From: Methylobacterium terricola
GTDB taxonomy: Bacteria > Pseudomonadota > Alphaproteobacteria > Rhizobiales > Beijerinckiaceae
Assembly (NCBI RefSeq): GCF_006151805.1
Contig: NZ_VDDA01000004.1
Location: 62,001-126,000, forward strand
Direction of reading: 5' to 3'
DNA length: 64,000 nucleotides
Below the pieces are notes generated by a model that was given only the letters and a program-made list of their open reading frames with translations, searched no databases and was not told the DNA's origin. Shown in pieces: positions 36,118-44,614 of this stretch; the stretch's first letter is position 1, and every line of letters begins with the position of its first letter. The position numbers and the translations under genes are program-made.

Positions 36118-37956
36118 CTATCCCGTCTCCACCACCATCGGCAGATCCCCCGGTGGCGCGTAGCCGGCGAGGTCGAGCACCCATCGTCCCTCCCCGTCGG
36201 CGGTGAAGCCGAGGCGCGGGTAGAGGTCGGCCACCATCCCGTTGCGCCCGCTCGGGCGGTAGAGCCCGACGAGCCTGCGGGCGCCCCGGCGCGCGGCTTC
36301 CGCCGCCAGCGCCGACAGGGTCCCCTCCTCGACCCGCCGCCCGAGCACGCGGCAGCTCATCAGCCAGGTCTCGACGTTGAGATCCCGCTCCGCGAGCCGG
36401 CCGATGACCACCGCGATGACGCCGTTGTCGCCGAGGCGGTCGGTCAGGCGCAGCTGCAGCGTGACGGCGTCCGGATCGTCGATCAGCGCCGCCGCCTCGG
36501 CCTCGCGCAGCCGCCGCGTCGTCAGGTTGAACTGGTTGGTCTTGTTGACGAGCTGGACGATGCGCGGCAGCCCGACGGCGTCGAAGGACCGCCACGTCAG
36601 CCGCATGCCGAGCCCGGCGAGCGTGCCGGCGAGGTCGGTGGCGGCATCGCCGGCCGTCGGGATCCGCCGGGCATAGGCCTGCGCCCGCACGCGGTCCTCG
36701 TCGGTCAGGGCCACGGCCTCGCAATAGCCGGCATCCGCCAGGCAGCGGGCGACCAGGGCCGGCTCGTCGGGCACCTCCGGCACCGCCACCATCGGCAGGT
36801 GCTGGCGCACCAGGGCGCGCTCGAACGGGCTGTCGTCGACGAAGACCAGGGCGTCGAGGCCGAGCCGCAGCTCCTGCGCGATGCGCCGGAGATTGGAAGC
36901 CTTGTCGTCCCAGTTCGCCACGAAGGCGGCGAAATCGGAGAGGCGCAGGAGCATGTCGGGATGCTCGGCGAAGGGCTGGCGCGCGGTGGCGGGATCGTTC
37001 TTCGAGCAGACGGCGAGCAGGATGCCGCGGCGGGCGAGGTCGCGGGCATAGGCCTGGAGCGCCAGGAAGGATTCCCCGAGCGCGCTCCCCTGCCCCACGA
37101 CGATCCCGGAAAGCCCGTCCTCGCCGATCGTCCCACCCCAGAGCGTGTCGTCGAGGTCGAGCACCAGCACCTTCGCCGAGCAGCCGAGCCGGGCGCCGAC
37201 GAGCCGCGCGACGAGGTCGCCGTAGAGCGGGGCGGCGGCCGGGCTCACCGCCTGGCGGGCCCGCAGCCACAGCGCCGGATCGTGCCAGGCATCGATCCCG
37301 TAGCGCGACACGGCGTCGTCGAGGGCGAGGAGATCGACGCCCTCCTCGGCCGCCGCGTCCCGCAGGGCGCCGTTGAACCGTGCGGTGCGGGCGGCGAGCG
37401 AGCCCGGCATCCGATGCTCGTTGCCGCCCATCAGCGGCAGCGCGGCCGGCAGCAGCGTCTGCTGGACCAGCGTGCAGCGGTGGACGGCCCGCGCCCGGTC
37501 CCAGAGGCGCTTCAGGTGGTCGAGGGCCCCGGTCACGTCCCCGGTGCCGGCGGCGGGGTCATGCGGCCCGAGGAGGTCGGCGGCGTCGGGCGCGAGGAGC
37601 AGGGTGCCGGGCCGGGCGGCCCGCAGGGTCTCGCTCTCGATCGCCTCGCGGTACTGCCCGTAGGGTCCCTCGACGACCGTGAGCCGGAGGTCGCGGCGCA
37701 GCGCCCCGACCCGGATCCCGGCGGCGAGGTGCGACAGGGTCGAGGAGCCGAGCAGCGCGAGGCCGTACGCCTCGCAGTCCGAGAAGCGCCGTTGCAGCAC
37801 CCGGTCGAGCCGGTTGGTCCGCGCCGGGTCGAGGCGAGTTTGGCTGAGTGCCTTCAGGGCGTCCCAGGCCTCGGCCTCCGGCAGCGCCTCGACCGCCGCG
37901 AGGCGGGCGGCGAAGTCGGACGGGGCCGCGGGCAGCCAGTGGAGGTCGGCCGTCAC
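36118..37956 (-). CDS. FkbH-like HAD-IIIC family protein (glyceryl-ACP-type phosphatase/transferase)
   Basis: 612 aa from GTG 37956. The HAD motif is VLVLDLDDTLWGGTIGEDG (Asp267, Asp269), with VCSKNDPATA, SNLRRIAQEL and VFVDDSPFERALV. The C-terminal third resembles the GNAT-like part of FkbH proteins (NQFNLTTRRL, GDNGVIAVVIGRL, WLMSCRVLGRRVEE). In polyketide pathways FkbH loads a glycolytic three-carbon unit on an ACP as glyceryl-ACP. Its start overlaps the stop of an ACP gene (GTGA), so that ACP is its likely partner. No PKS or NRPS gene is nearby. Confidence 0.88.
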   Translation of the reverse strand: MTADLHWLPAAPSDFAARLAAVEALPEAEAWDALKALSQTRLDPARTNRLDRVLQRRFSDCEAYGLALLGSSTLSHLAAGIRVGALRRDLRLTVVEGPYGQYREAIESETLRAARPGTLLLAPDAADLLGPHDPAAGTGDVTGALDHLKRLWDRARAVHRCTLVQQTLLPAALPLMGGNEHRMPGSLAARTARFNGALRDAAAEEGVDLLALDDAVSRYGIDAWHDPALWLRARQAVSPAAAPLYGDLVARLVGARLGCSAKVLVLDLDDTLWGGTIGEDGLSGIVVGQGSALGESFLALQAYARDLARRGILLAVCSKNDPATARQPFAEHPDMLLRLSDFAAFVANWDDKASNLRRIAQELRLGLDALVFVDDSPFERALVRQHLPMVAVPEVPDEPALVARCLADAGYCEAVALTDEDRVRAQAYARRIPTAGDAATDLAGTLAGLGMRLTWRSFDAVGLPRIVQLVNKTNQFNLTTRRLREAEAAALIDDPDAVTLQLRLTDRLGDNGVIAVVIGRLAERDLNVETWLMSCRVLGRRVEEGTLSALAAEAARRGARRLVGLYRPSGRNGMVADLYPRLGFTADGEGRWVLDLAGYAPPGDLPMVVETG

Positions 37957-38195
37957 CGTTCCGCCTTGCGGGCGACGAGGCCTGCGAGGTCGCCGACCGT
38001 GGCGAGACCGTCGACCTCCCGGGTGGTGAGCTTGAGGCCGAACCGCGCCTCGACGGCGATGATCAGCTCGATCATCCGGGTCGAGTCCCAGCCCTCGACG
38101 TCATCGGCGGTCAGCTCCGGCGCGAGGGCGACCGGTTCGCCGAACACCTCCTCGAACAGCGGCGCCAGCGCCGCGAGCGCGGCCTCCTCGGTCAC
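37953..38195 (-). CDS. Acyl carrier protein (partner of FkbH-like protein)
   Basis: 80 aa from GTG 38195. The phosphopantetheine site is DVEGWDSTRMIELIIAVE with Ser38. The GWDS form, rather than LGxDS, is usual for carrier proteins of small specialised pathways. Both ends overlap neighbours: the GTG overlaps the LysE stop (GTGA) and its TGA overlaps the FkbH GTG. The three genes are therefore translationally coupled. It is too short for the ORF list limits of many gene callers and easy to miss. Confidence 0.9.
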   Translation of the reverse strand: MTEEAALAALAPLFEEVFGEPVALAPELTADDVEGWDSTRMIELIIAVEARFGLKLTTREVDGLATVGDLAGLVARKAER

Positions 38196-38818
38196 GGTGC
38201 CAGCCGCGCGGTCAGGATCTTCAGGCTCGCCCCGGCGAACAGGGCCGCGAAGGCACCGTCGAACCAGCGCCGCAGGCGGCGATAGCCGGCAGACATGCGG
38301 CGATTCGAGAACAGCCAGGCGTAGCCGGTGAAGATCAGCGTGCTCTGCACGCCCACCGCGCCGATCACCAGGGCCAGTTCCGCGGGCGAGGTTCGGGCCG
38401 AGATCCCGAGCGTGTAGAGCGAACCGAAGAACAGGATCGCCTTCGGGTTGGTCAGGTGCAGCGCGAGCCCTCTCGCATAGGCGCGCGACGCGGTCGCGGC
38501 GTTCGTCCGCGCCGCGGCCGGCGCGCCCCGGATCGCGCTGCGGGCCGACTTCACCGCCAGAAACATCAGGTAGGCGGCGCCGGCATAGCGCAGGATCTCG
38601 AGCGCCCAGGCGCTCGACGCCATCACCGCCGCGAGGCCGAGCGCGGCGGCGATCGACCAGGTCAGCGAGCCGGTCGTGACGCCGAGCGCGAGCATCAGCC
38701 CGGCGCGGCGCCCGGCCTGCATCGCCGTGTCGGCGATCGCCAGCGTCGCCGGGCCGGGGCTGGCGCTGGAGACGAACGCCGCCGCGAGGATGAGGGGGAG
38801 ATCGATCGAGAGGGTCAT
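38192..38818 (-). CDS. LysE/RhtB-family exporter
   Basis: 208 aa from ATG 38818 (MTLSIDLPLILAAAFVSSAS), an inner-membrane protein with about six helices. The LysE signature is FVSSASPGPATLAIADTAMQAGRRAGLM near the N terminus, then YLMFLAVKSAR and LHLTNPKAILFF. The family exports amino acids and homoserine-like molecules. First gene of the LysE-ACP-FkbH operon. The coupling suggests it exports the product of the ACP/FkbH pair, but that is inference. Confidence 0.92.
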   Translation of the reverse strand: MTLSIDLPLILAAAFVSSASPGPATLAIADTAMQAGRRAGLMLALGVTTGSLTWSIAAALGLAAVMASSAWALEILRYAGAAYLMFLAVKSARSAIRGAPAAARTNAATASRAYARGLALHLTNPKAILFFGSLYTLGISARTSPAELALVIGAVGVQSTLIFTGYAWLFSNRRMSAGYRRLRRWFDGAFAALFAGASLKILTARLAP

Positions 38819-39040
38819 CGGGCCGCCCAGTCGGTGAGGCGCCGTCACGGTCGCCGGCCCGACAGACTTGCCGCGGGCGGTGGCCGTTCCGCAAGGGCCC
38901 AGGCCTGATCCCGATCGCCGGTCGTGTCATGCAGCGGCGCGAGCCGTGCCCTGCGCGCCGGGGTGGCCTGCCTGCCCGCGTCTTGCATGGCCGGCCCGAA
39001 TTGCTAGCTCACGCTGACACGATTCCCGGAGAGCCCCGGC

Positions 39041-41398
39041 ATGAACGCCCGTCCCGACGCCCGCGACTTCGCGGCTCCGCAGAAATTCGGCATCGGCCAG
39101 TCCGTGAAGCGGGCCGAGGACCCGGTGCTGGTGCGGGGCGAGGGCCGCTACACCGACGACCTCGCCCTCGACGGCCAGGCTTACGGCGTGTTCGTGCGCA
39201 GCCCGGTCGCCCACGGCCTTCTTCGCGGCATCGACGCCGAGGCGGCTCTGGCGATGCCGGGCGTGCTGACCGTCGTCACCGCCGCCGACCTCGACGGCTA
39301 CGGCGCGATCGGCAACGCCCTGCCGTTCAAGAACCAGGACGGCACGCCGATGCGCAAGCCGCCCCAGGCCTCGCTCAGCACCGACCGGGTGCGCTACACC
39401 GGCGAGCCGGTGGCCCTGGTGGTGGCCGAGACCCTGGCCGAGGCCCGCGACGCCGCGGAAGCCGTGGTGCTCGACATCGCCGACCTGCCCGTCGTGACGA
39501 CGCCCGACGAGGCCGCAGCCGAGGGCGCTCCGCTCTTGCACGACGACGCGCCCGGCAACCTCGCCCTCGATTTCCGCACCGGCGACCAGGCGGCGACGGA
39601 AGCGGCCTTCGCGCAGGCCGCCCACGTCGCCTCCCTCGACCTCCTCAACAACCGCCTCGTCATCAACCCGATGGAGCCGCGCTCGGCGATCGGCGTCTAC
39701 GAGCCGGAGGACGGCCGCTTTACCCTGCATGTCGGCTCGCAGGGCGTGTTCGGTCTCCGCAACAGCCTCGCCGAGGGTGTCTTGAAGCTGCCCCGCGACA
39801 AGGTGCGGGTGGTCACCGGCAATGTCGGCGGCTCGTTCGGCATGAAGGCGCCGGTCTATCCCGAATACCTGCCGCTCCTGGAGGCGGCCAAGCGCCTCGG
39901 CCGGCCGGTGAAGTGGACCGACCTGCGCTCCGAGAGCTTCCTCTCCGACCATCACGGCCGCGACGTCGCGGTGACGGCGGACCTCGCCCTCGACGCGGAC
40001 GGCAACTTCCTGGCCTTCCGGGTCAAGGGCCGGGCCAATATGGGCGGCTACCTCAACCCGCTCTCGCCGCTGTTCCAGACCGTCAATATCGCCCGCAACA
40101 TGGTCGGCGTGTACCGCACCCCGGTCTTCGACGTGGCGATCGAGTGCCTCTACACCAACACCACGCCGATCGGCGCCTATCGCGGCGCCGGGCGGCCGGA
40201 GGGCAACTACTTCATCGAGCGGCTGATCGACACGGCCGCCGCCGAGATGAACCTCGACCGGGTGAGTCTACGCCAGCGCAACCACATCCGCCCGGCCGAC
40301 ATGCCCTACCAGGCGCCCTCCGGCCTCACCTACGACAGCGGCGACTTCCCGGCCGTGCTCGACCGGGCGCTTGCGGCCGCCGACTGGGACGGCTTTGCCG
40401 CCCGCCGGGCCGAGAGCGAGGCGCGGGGCAAGCTCCGCGGCATCGGCATCGGCGACTATCTCGAGATCACCGCACCGCCGACCAACGAGATGGGCGGCCT
40501 GCGCTTCGAGGCCGACGGCACGGTGACGATCGTCACCGGCACCCTCGATTACGGCCAGGGCCACCTGACGCCCTTCGCCCAGATCCTCAACGATCGCCTC
40601 GGCATCCCGGTCGACCGCGTGCGCCTGCTCCAGGGCGACAGCGATCAGCTCATCGCCGGCGGCGGCACCGGCGGCTCGAAGTCGCTGATGGCGAGCGGCA
40701 CCGCGATCGTCGAGGCCGGCGACCTCGTCATCGCCAAGGGCCGCGAGGCCGCCGCCTCCGTGCTGGAAGCCGGCCTGGCCGACATCGAGTTCCGCGACGG
40801 CCGCTTCACCATCGCGGGCACCGACCGGGGCATCGGCCTCCTGGAGCTTGCCGCCAAGGTACGGGCCGGCCTGCCCGATCCGGCGGCGCCGAAGAGCCTC
40901 GACGTCGCCCATACCCACAAGGAATCGCCCTCGGCCTTCCCGAACGGCTGCCACGTCGCCGAGGTCGAGGTCGATCCCGAGACCGGCGTCGCCACGGTGG
41001 TGCGCTACACCACCGTCAACGATTTCGGCACGCTCGTGAACCCGATGCTGGTCGAGGGCCAGCTCCATGGCGGCATCGTCCAGGGCATCGGCCAGGCGCT
41101 GATGGAGCGCACGGCCTATGACGAGCAGGGCCAGCTCGTGACCGGATCGTTCATGGATTACTGCCTGCCGCGGGCCTCCGACGCCCCGTTCATGGGCTTC
41201 GAGAGCCACGCCGTGCCCGCCACCACCAACCCGCTCGGGGTGAAGGGCTGCGGCGAGGCCGGTTGCGCCGGCTCGCTGCCCTCCGTGATGAACGCCCTCG
41301 TCGATGCCCTGCGCCCCCGCGGCATCCGTCACATCAACATGCCGGCGACGCCGCAGGCGATCTGGTCGGCGTTGCAGGAGGTGGGTGAGGCCGCATGA
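39041..41398 (+). CDS. Xanthine oxidase-family molybdopterin-binding subunit (form II CoxL-like)
   Basis: 785 aa from ATG 39041. It is the large Mo-cytosine-dinucleotide subunit: GNVGGSFGMK (261-270), the loop AYRGAGR (379-385) and KGCGEAGCAG with the catalytic Glu739. AYRGAGR is the form II signature, whereas true CO dehydrogenase (form I) has AYxCSFR, so CO oxidation is unlikely. Such enzymes hydroxylate aldehydes or heteroaromatics. The FAD subunit (CoxM) and 2Fe-2S subunit (CoxS) normally lie beside it, but neither is present here. The stop overlaps the DUF2218 start. Confidence 0.93.
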   Translation: MNARPDARDFAAPQKFGIGQSVKRAEDPVLVRGEGRYTDDLALDGQAYGVFVRSPVAHGLLRGIDAEAALAMPGVLTVVTAADLDGYGAIGNALPFKNQDGTPMRKPPQASLSTDRVRYTGEPVALVVAETLAEARDAAEAVVLDIADLPVVTTPDEAAAEGAPLLHDDAPGNLALDFRTGDQAATEAAFAQAAHVASLDLLNNRLVINPMEPRSAIGVYEPEDGRFTLHVGSQGVFGLRNSLAEGVLKLPRDKVRVVTGNVGGSFGMKAPVYPEYLPLLEAAKRLGRPVKWTDLRSESFLSDHHGRDVAVTADLALDADGNFLAFRVKGRANMGGYLNPLSPLFQTVNIARNMVGVYRTPVFDVAIECLYTNTTPIGAYRGAGRPEGNYFIERLIDTAAAEMNLDRVSLRQRNHIRPADMPYQAPSGLTYDSGDFPAVLDRALAAADWDGFAARRAESEARGKLRGIGIGDYLEITAPPTNEMGGLRFEADGTVTIVTGTLDYGQGHLTPFAQILNDRLGIPVDRVRLLQGDSDQLIAGGGTGGSKSLMASGTAIVEAGDLVIAKGREAAASVLEAGLADIEFRDGRFTIAGTDRGIGLLELAAKVRAGLPDPAAPKSLDVAHTHKESPSAFPNGCHVAEVEVDPETGVATVVRYTTVNDFGTLVNPMLVEGQLHGGIVQGIGQALMERTAYDEQGQLVTGSFMDYCLPRASDAPFMGFESHAVPATTNPLGVKGCGEAGCAGSLPSVMNALVDALRPRGIRHINMPATPQAIWSALQEVGEAA

Positions 41399-41706
41399 GC
41401 GATCCCGTGACCCTGGCGGCGCAAGCCCGCGTCGATACGGCGAATGGCAGTCGCTATCTCACCCAGCTGTGCAAGCACTGGAGCCACAAGTTCCCCGACA
41501 CGACCTTCACGCCGGAGCGCGGCGTGGTGCCGTTCGGGGAGGGCCGCCGCTTCACCGCCGAGGCCGACCCGGAGGGCCTGACCCTGCGGGTCGAGGCAAT
41601 GGACCGGGAGGCGCTGACCCGGATGCAGGGCGTGGTGGCCGAGCACCTCGCCCGCTTCGCCTTCCGGGAGGATCTCGGCGGCATCGCCTGGACGCGGGTG
41701 GGGTGA
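41395..41706 (+). CDS. DUF2218 family protein
   Basis: 103 aa from ATG 41395, overlapping the CoxL-like stop (ATGA). DUF2218 features: ARVDTANGSRYLTQLCKHWSHKF at 11-33 and the following FGEGRRFTAEADPEGLTLRVEA. In other bacteria these small proteins are often next to siderophore or iron-uptake genes; function is unknown. Coupling to a molybdo-flavoenzyme subunit is notable, but no role can be deduced. Confidence 0.88.
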   Translation: MSDPVTLAAQARVDTANGSRYLTQLCKHWSHKFPDTTFTPERGVVPFGEGRRFTAEADPEGLTLRVEAMDREALTRMQGVVAEHLARFAFREDLGGIAWTRVG

Positions 41707-41734
41707 GCGGGCGGCCGCGCTCCATGCCATGGAG

Positions 41735-41904
41735 AGCGGAGCCCGGATCCGAGGAGACTCGACTCGCAGTCCGGAAACCGCAGGGGTTGGAGAATCAGGC
41801 CGAGAGCGTCCAGATTGCCTGGATCGCCCTGAGCGCTTCTGGATTCCGGGCTCCGCTTTCGCGACCCTGGAACGACGATGAGGGCGTAACGACGATGAGG
41901 GTGT
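41735..41904. repeat. Intergenic inverted repeat plus 17-bp tandem repeat
   Basis: AGCGGAGCCCGGA at 41735-41747 has a perfect inverted copy at 41845-41857, so a segment of about 123 bp is bounded by 13-bp inverted repeats. Directly after it, a 17-bp unit (AACGACGATGAGGGYGT) occurs twice in tandem at 41871-41887 and 41888-41904 with one mismatch. No coding frame is supported. It may be a small non-autonomous element or a dispersed intergenic repeat. Confidence 0.6.
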
Positions 41905-41962
41905 CATGCCCGCTGGCGGACACCGTTCGTGCATCGGCACCCCGCACATCTGAACCGAAAGT

Positions 41963-43216
41963 ATGCCATTCATGACGAACGCCCCTGACTTCGACGCCCG
42001 CCTCGACCGGCTCGCCGAGGTCGCCGTGAGGGTCGGGCTCGGGCTGCGGCCCGGGCAGGAGCTGGTGATGACGGCGCCCCTCGACGCGCTGCCGCTGGCC
42101 CGCCGCATCACCGCCCAGGCCTACAAGGCCGGCGCCTCGGTGGTGACGACCCTGCTCGCCGACGACCAGGCGACGCTCGCCCGCTTCGAGCACGGCCACG
42201 ACGACGCCTTCGACAAGGCCGCCGCCTGGCTCTACGAGGGCATGGCGCAGGCCTATCGCAGCGGCGCCGCGCGGCTCGCCATCTCGGGCGACGATCCCTC
42301 GCTCCTCGCCGGCCAGGACCCCGACAAGGTGGCCCGCGCCAACCGCGCCCGCTCCAAGGCCTACATGCCGGCGCTGGAGCAGATCGCCAACTTCGCCACC
42401 AACTGGACCATCGTCTCGGCGGCGAACCCGGCCTGGGCCCGCACGGTGTTCCCGGACCTGCCCGAGGACCAGGCGGTCGCCCGGCTGTGGGACGCGATCT
42501 TCGCGGCGTCCCGGGTCGACGGGCCGGACCCGGTCGGCGCCTGGGCGGCGCATAACCGGGCGCTCAGCGACCGCACCGCGACGCTCAACGCCCGCCGCTT
42601 CGCCGCCCTGCATTTCCGCGGTCCCGGCACCGACCTGACCGTCGGCCTCGCCGACGACCACGAATGGTGCGGCGGCGCCACCACGGCGAAGAACGGCATC
42701 GTCTGCAACGCCAACATCCCGACTGAGGAGGTCTTCACCACACCGCACCGCTTGCGGGTGCAGGGGCATGTCAGCGCGACGAAGCCCCTCTCCTACCAGG
42801 GTACCCTGATCGACGGGATCGCGGTGCGCTTCGAGGAGGGCCGCATCGTGGAGGCCTCGGCCCGCACCGGCGGCAACGTGCTCGCCAAGGTGATCGACAC
42901 CGACGAGGGCGCGCGGCGCCTCGGCGAGGTCGCGCTGGTGCCGGCCTCCTCGCCGATCTCGGCCTCGGGTCTATTGTTCTGCAACACCCTCTACGACGAG
43001 AACGCCGCGAGCCACATCGCGCTCGGCCAGGCCTACAGCAAATGCTTCCGGGACGGCGGCGCGGGCTTGAGCGAGCAGGACCTCGCGGCGCGCGGCGCCA
43101 ACCGCAGCCTGATCCACATCGACTGGATGATCGGCTCGGCCGAGGTCGACGTCGACGGGGTGACGCCGGAGGGCAGGCCTGAGCCGCTGATGCGCCGGGG
43201 CGAGTGGGTCGACTGA
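41963..43216 (+). CDS. M29-family aminopeptidase
   Basis: 417 aa; ATG 41963 or the in-frame ATG 41972 (MTNAPDFDARLDRL) may be used. Thermophilic metalloaminopeptidase family M29 is shown by CNANIPTEEVFTTPHRLRVQG (metal-binding Glu), LYDENAASHIALGQAYSKC (Glu and His ligands) and SLIHIDWMIGSAEVDVDG (His and Asp ligands). These enzymes carry two metal ions and remove N-terminal residues. Length is normal. It precedes a convergent MDR oxidoreductase gene with only 4 bp between stops. Confidence 0.95.
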   Translation: MPFMTNAPDFDARLDRLAEVAVRVGLGLRPGQELVMTAPLDALPLARRITAQAYKAGASVVTTLLADDQATLARFEHGHDDAFDKAAAWLYEGMAQAYRSGAARLAISGDDPSLLAGQDPDKVARANRARSKAYMPALEQIANFATNWTIVSAANPAWARTVFPDLPEDQAVARLWDAIFAASRVDGPDPVGAWAAHNRALSDRTATLNARRFAALHFRGPGTDLTVGLADDHEWCGGATTAKNGIVCNANIPTEEVFTTPHRLRVQGHVSATKPLSYQGTLIDGIAVRFEEGRIVEASARTGGNVLAKVIDTDEGARRLGEVALVPASSPISASGLLFCNTLYDENAASHIALGQAYSKCFRDGGAGLSEQDLAARGANRSLIHIDWMIGSAEVDVDGVTPEGRPEPLMRRGEWVD

Positions 43217-43220
43217 CCCC

Positions 43221-44258
43221 CTACCCCACGAAGATCAGCCGCTTGCCGCGGTTCTCGCCGCGATAGAGCGAGGCGATGGCCCCGGGGGCGGTCTCGATGC
43301 CCTCGGAGATGTCCTCATCGAGGATCAAGCGGCCTTGCGCGTACCAGCCCGCGAGGTCGGCGACCGCCGCCGCGAACCGGGCCTTGTGATCGAGCACCAC
43401 GAAGCCGCTCCAGACCAGGCGCCGAGTCAGGATCTCGCGCTCGACGCGGGGTCCGGTCGGCGCCTCGGTCCAGCTCGCCACCGAGGCGGTGCCGCATTGG
43501 ACGATCCGCCCCGCCACCGCCATGCGGCGCAGGGCGGCATCGAGGATCGGCCCGCCGACATTGTCAAAATAGACGTTCACCCCCTCCGGCGCCTCCCGGG
43601 CGAGCGCCGCGGCCCAGTCGTCGGTGTGGTAGTTCCAGGCGGCGTCGTAGCCGTAGGCCTCGCGGCAGCGGGCGACCTTGGCGTCGGCCCCGGTGAGGCC
43701 GAGCGGACGGCAGCCGAGGTTGCGGGCGATCTGGCCGACGAGGCTGCCGACCGCGCCGGCGGCGGTCGAGACCAGCACCGTCTCACCCGGCCGCGGCCGG
43801 CCGAGCTCGGTCAGCCCGAGATGGGCGGTGAGCCCGTTGAGTCCGAGAAGCCCGGCATGGGCCGAGAGCGGTACCGCCTCGGTGCAGCGCCGGAAGATCG
43901 CCGAGACCGGCACCGCCGCGTAATCCTGCCAGCCGAACCAGCCGTACAGGACTTCGCCCTCCGCGACCTCCGGGCTGTTCGAGCGCACGACGATCCCGAC
44001 CGCGAGCGCCCGCATCGGGCTGCCGAGGGGCACCGGCTGCGCGTAATTGGCCTCGGCGCTGGCCCAGCCGCGCTGGGCCGGATCGACCGAGAGGTAGAGG
44101 TTGCGCACCAGGATTTCGCCCGGGCCCGGCTCCGGCACCGGAACGGCGTCGAGGCGGAAATCGTCGGGCATCGGGATGCCGGCGGGGCGGCGGGCGAGCA
44201 GCACCCGGCGGTTGCGGTCGGGCAGGCTGTAGGGGGGGATGTCGGTCGGGCCGGTCAT
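43221..44258 (-). CDS. MDR-superfamily NADP-dependent oxidoreductase (CurA/prostaglandin reductase-like)
   Basis: 345 aa. No zinc ligands are present. The substrate domain starts NRRVLLARRPAGIPMPDDF, and the cofactor domain has VLVSTAAGAVGSLVGQIARN (AxxGxxG motif), AYGYDAAWNYHTDDW and VYFDNVGGPILDAALRRM. This is the leukotriene B4 12-hydroxydehydrogenase/curcumin reductase branch, which reduces alpha,beta-unsaturated ketones with NADPH. The physiological substrate is unknown. Confidence 0.93.
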   Translation of the reverse strand: MTGPTDIPPYSLPDRNRRVLLARRPAGIPMPDDFRLDAVPVPEPGPGEILVRNLYLSVDPAQRGWASAEANYAQPVPLGSPMRALAVGIVVRSNSPEVAEGEVLYGWFGWQDYAAVPVSAIFRRCTEAVPLSAHAGLLGLNGLTAHLGLTELGRPRPGETVLVSTAAGAVGSLVGQIARNLGCRPLGLTGADAKVARCREAYGYDAAWNYHTDDWAAALAREAPEGVNVYFDNVGGPILDAALRRMAVAGRIVQCGTASVASWTEAPTGPRVEREILTRRLVWSGFVVLDHKARFAAAVADLAGWYAQGRLILDEDISEGIETAPGAIASLYRGENRGKRLIFVG

Positions 44259-44401
44259 GGTCGCCTCCTCCTGGCGACGCGTTCGTCCGGCGCCGCTCGT
44301 CGCGATCCGGCGCGGGAACCGCCCGTTCGCAGGGAACCAATCCTACACGATCATGCCGCCGTGGACAGGCTACAGTGCCTTCTCACTATAGAGCCGCCCC
44401 A

Positions 44402-44564
44402 TTCCCGGACGACTACAACGCAGTGGAAGGAGATCCGGGATCCAGCATAAGAAGTCGCGAAGCGTCCGCTTGTCTGCAACGGTGCTGCACACAGAGCCGC
44501 TTCGCAGCGAGTCTTACGTCTGGATCCCGGATCTCCTTCCGCTGACGCTTCGGTCGTCCGGGAA
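44402..44564. repeat. Long imperfect inverted repeat, dispersed-element copy 1
   Basis: The left arm (44402-44452) and right arm (44512-44564) are imperfect reverse complements of about 50 bp. Perfect stretches include the 10-bp arm at 44404-44413/44553-44562 and the 20-bp stretch of the right arm at 44521-44540. About 60 bp separate the arms. Positions 44526-44551 are identical to 54586-54611, so at least the right arm recurs. It fills the gap (44259-44614) between the MDR oxidoreductase and DUF1223 genes; nothing else is seen there. Confidence 0.8.
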
Positions 44565-44614
44565 GGGGCGGTGCGTCGGTGACGGGCCAAGAAACGGGCC
44601 AAGCAAACCGACCT

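Noticed and set aside
39041..41398. Aerobic CO dehydrogenase (CoxL, form I)
   Set aside because: The active-site loop is AYRGAGR, the form II sequence, not the AYxCSFR of true CO-oxidising enzymes; partner subunits are also absent.
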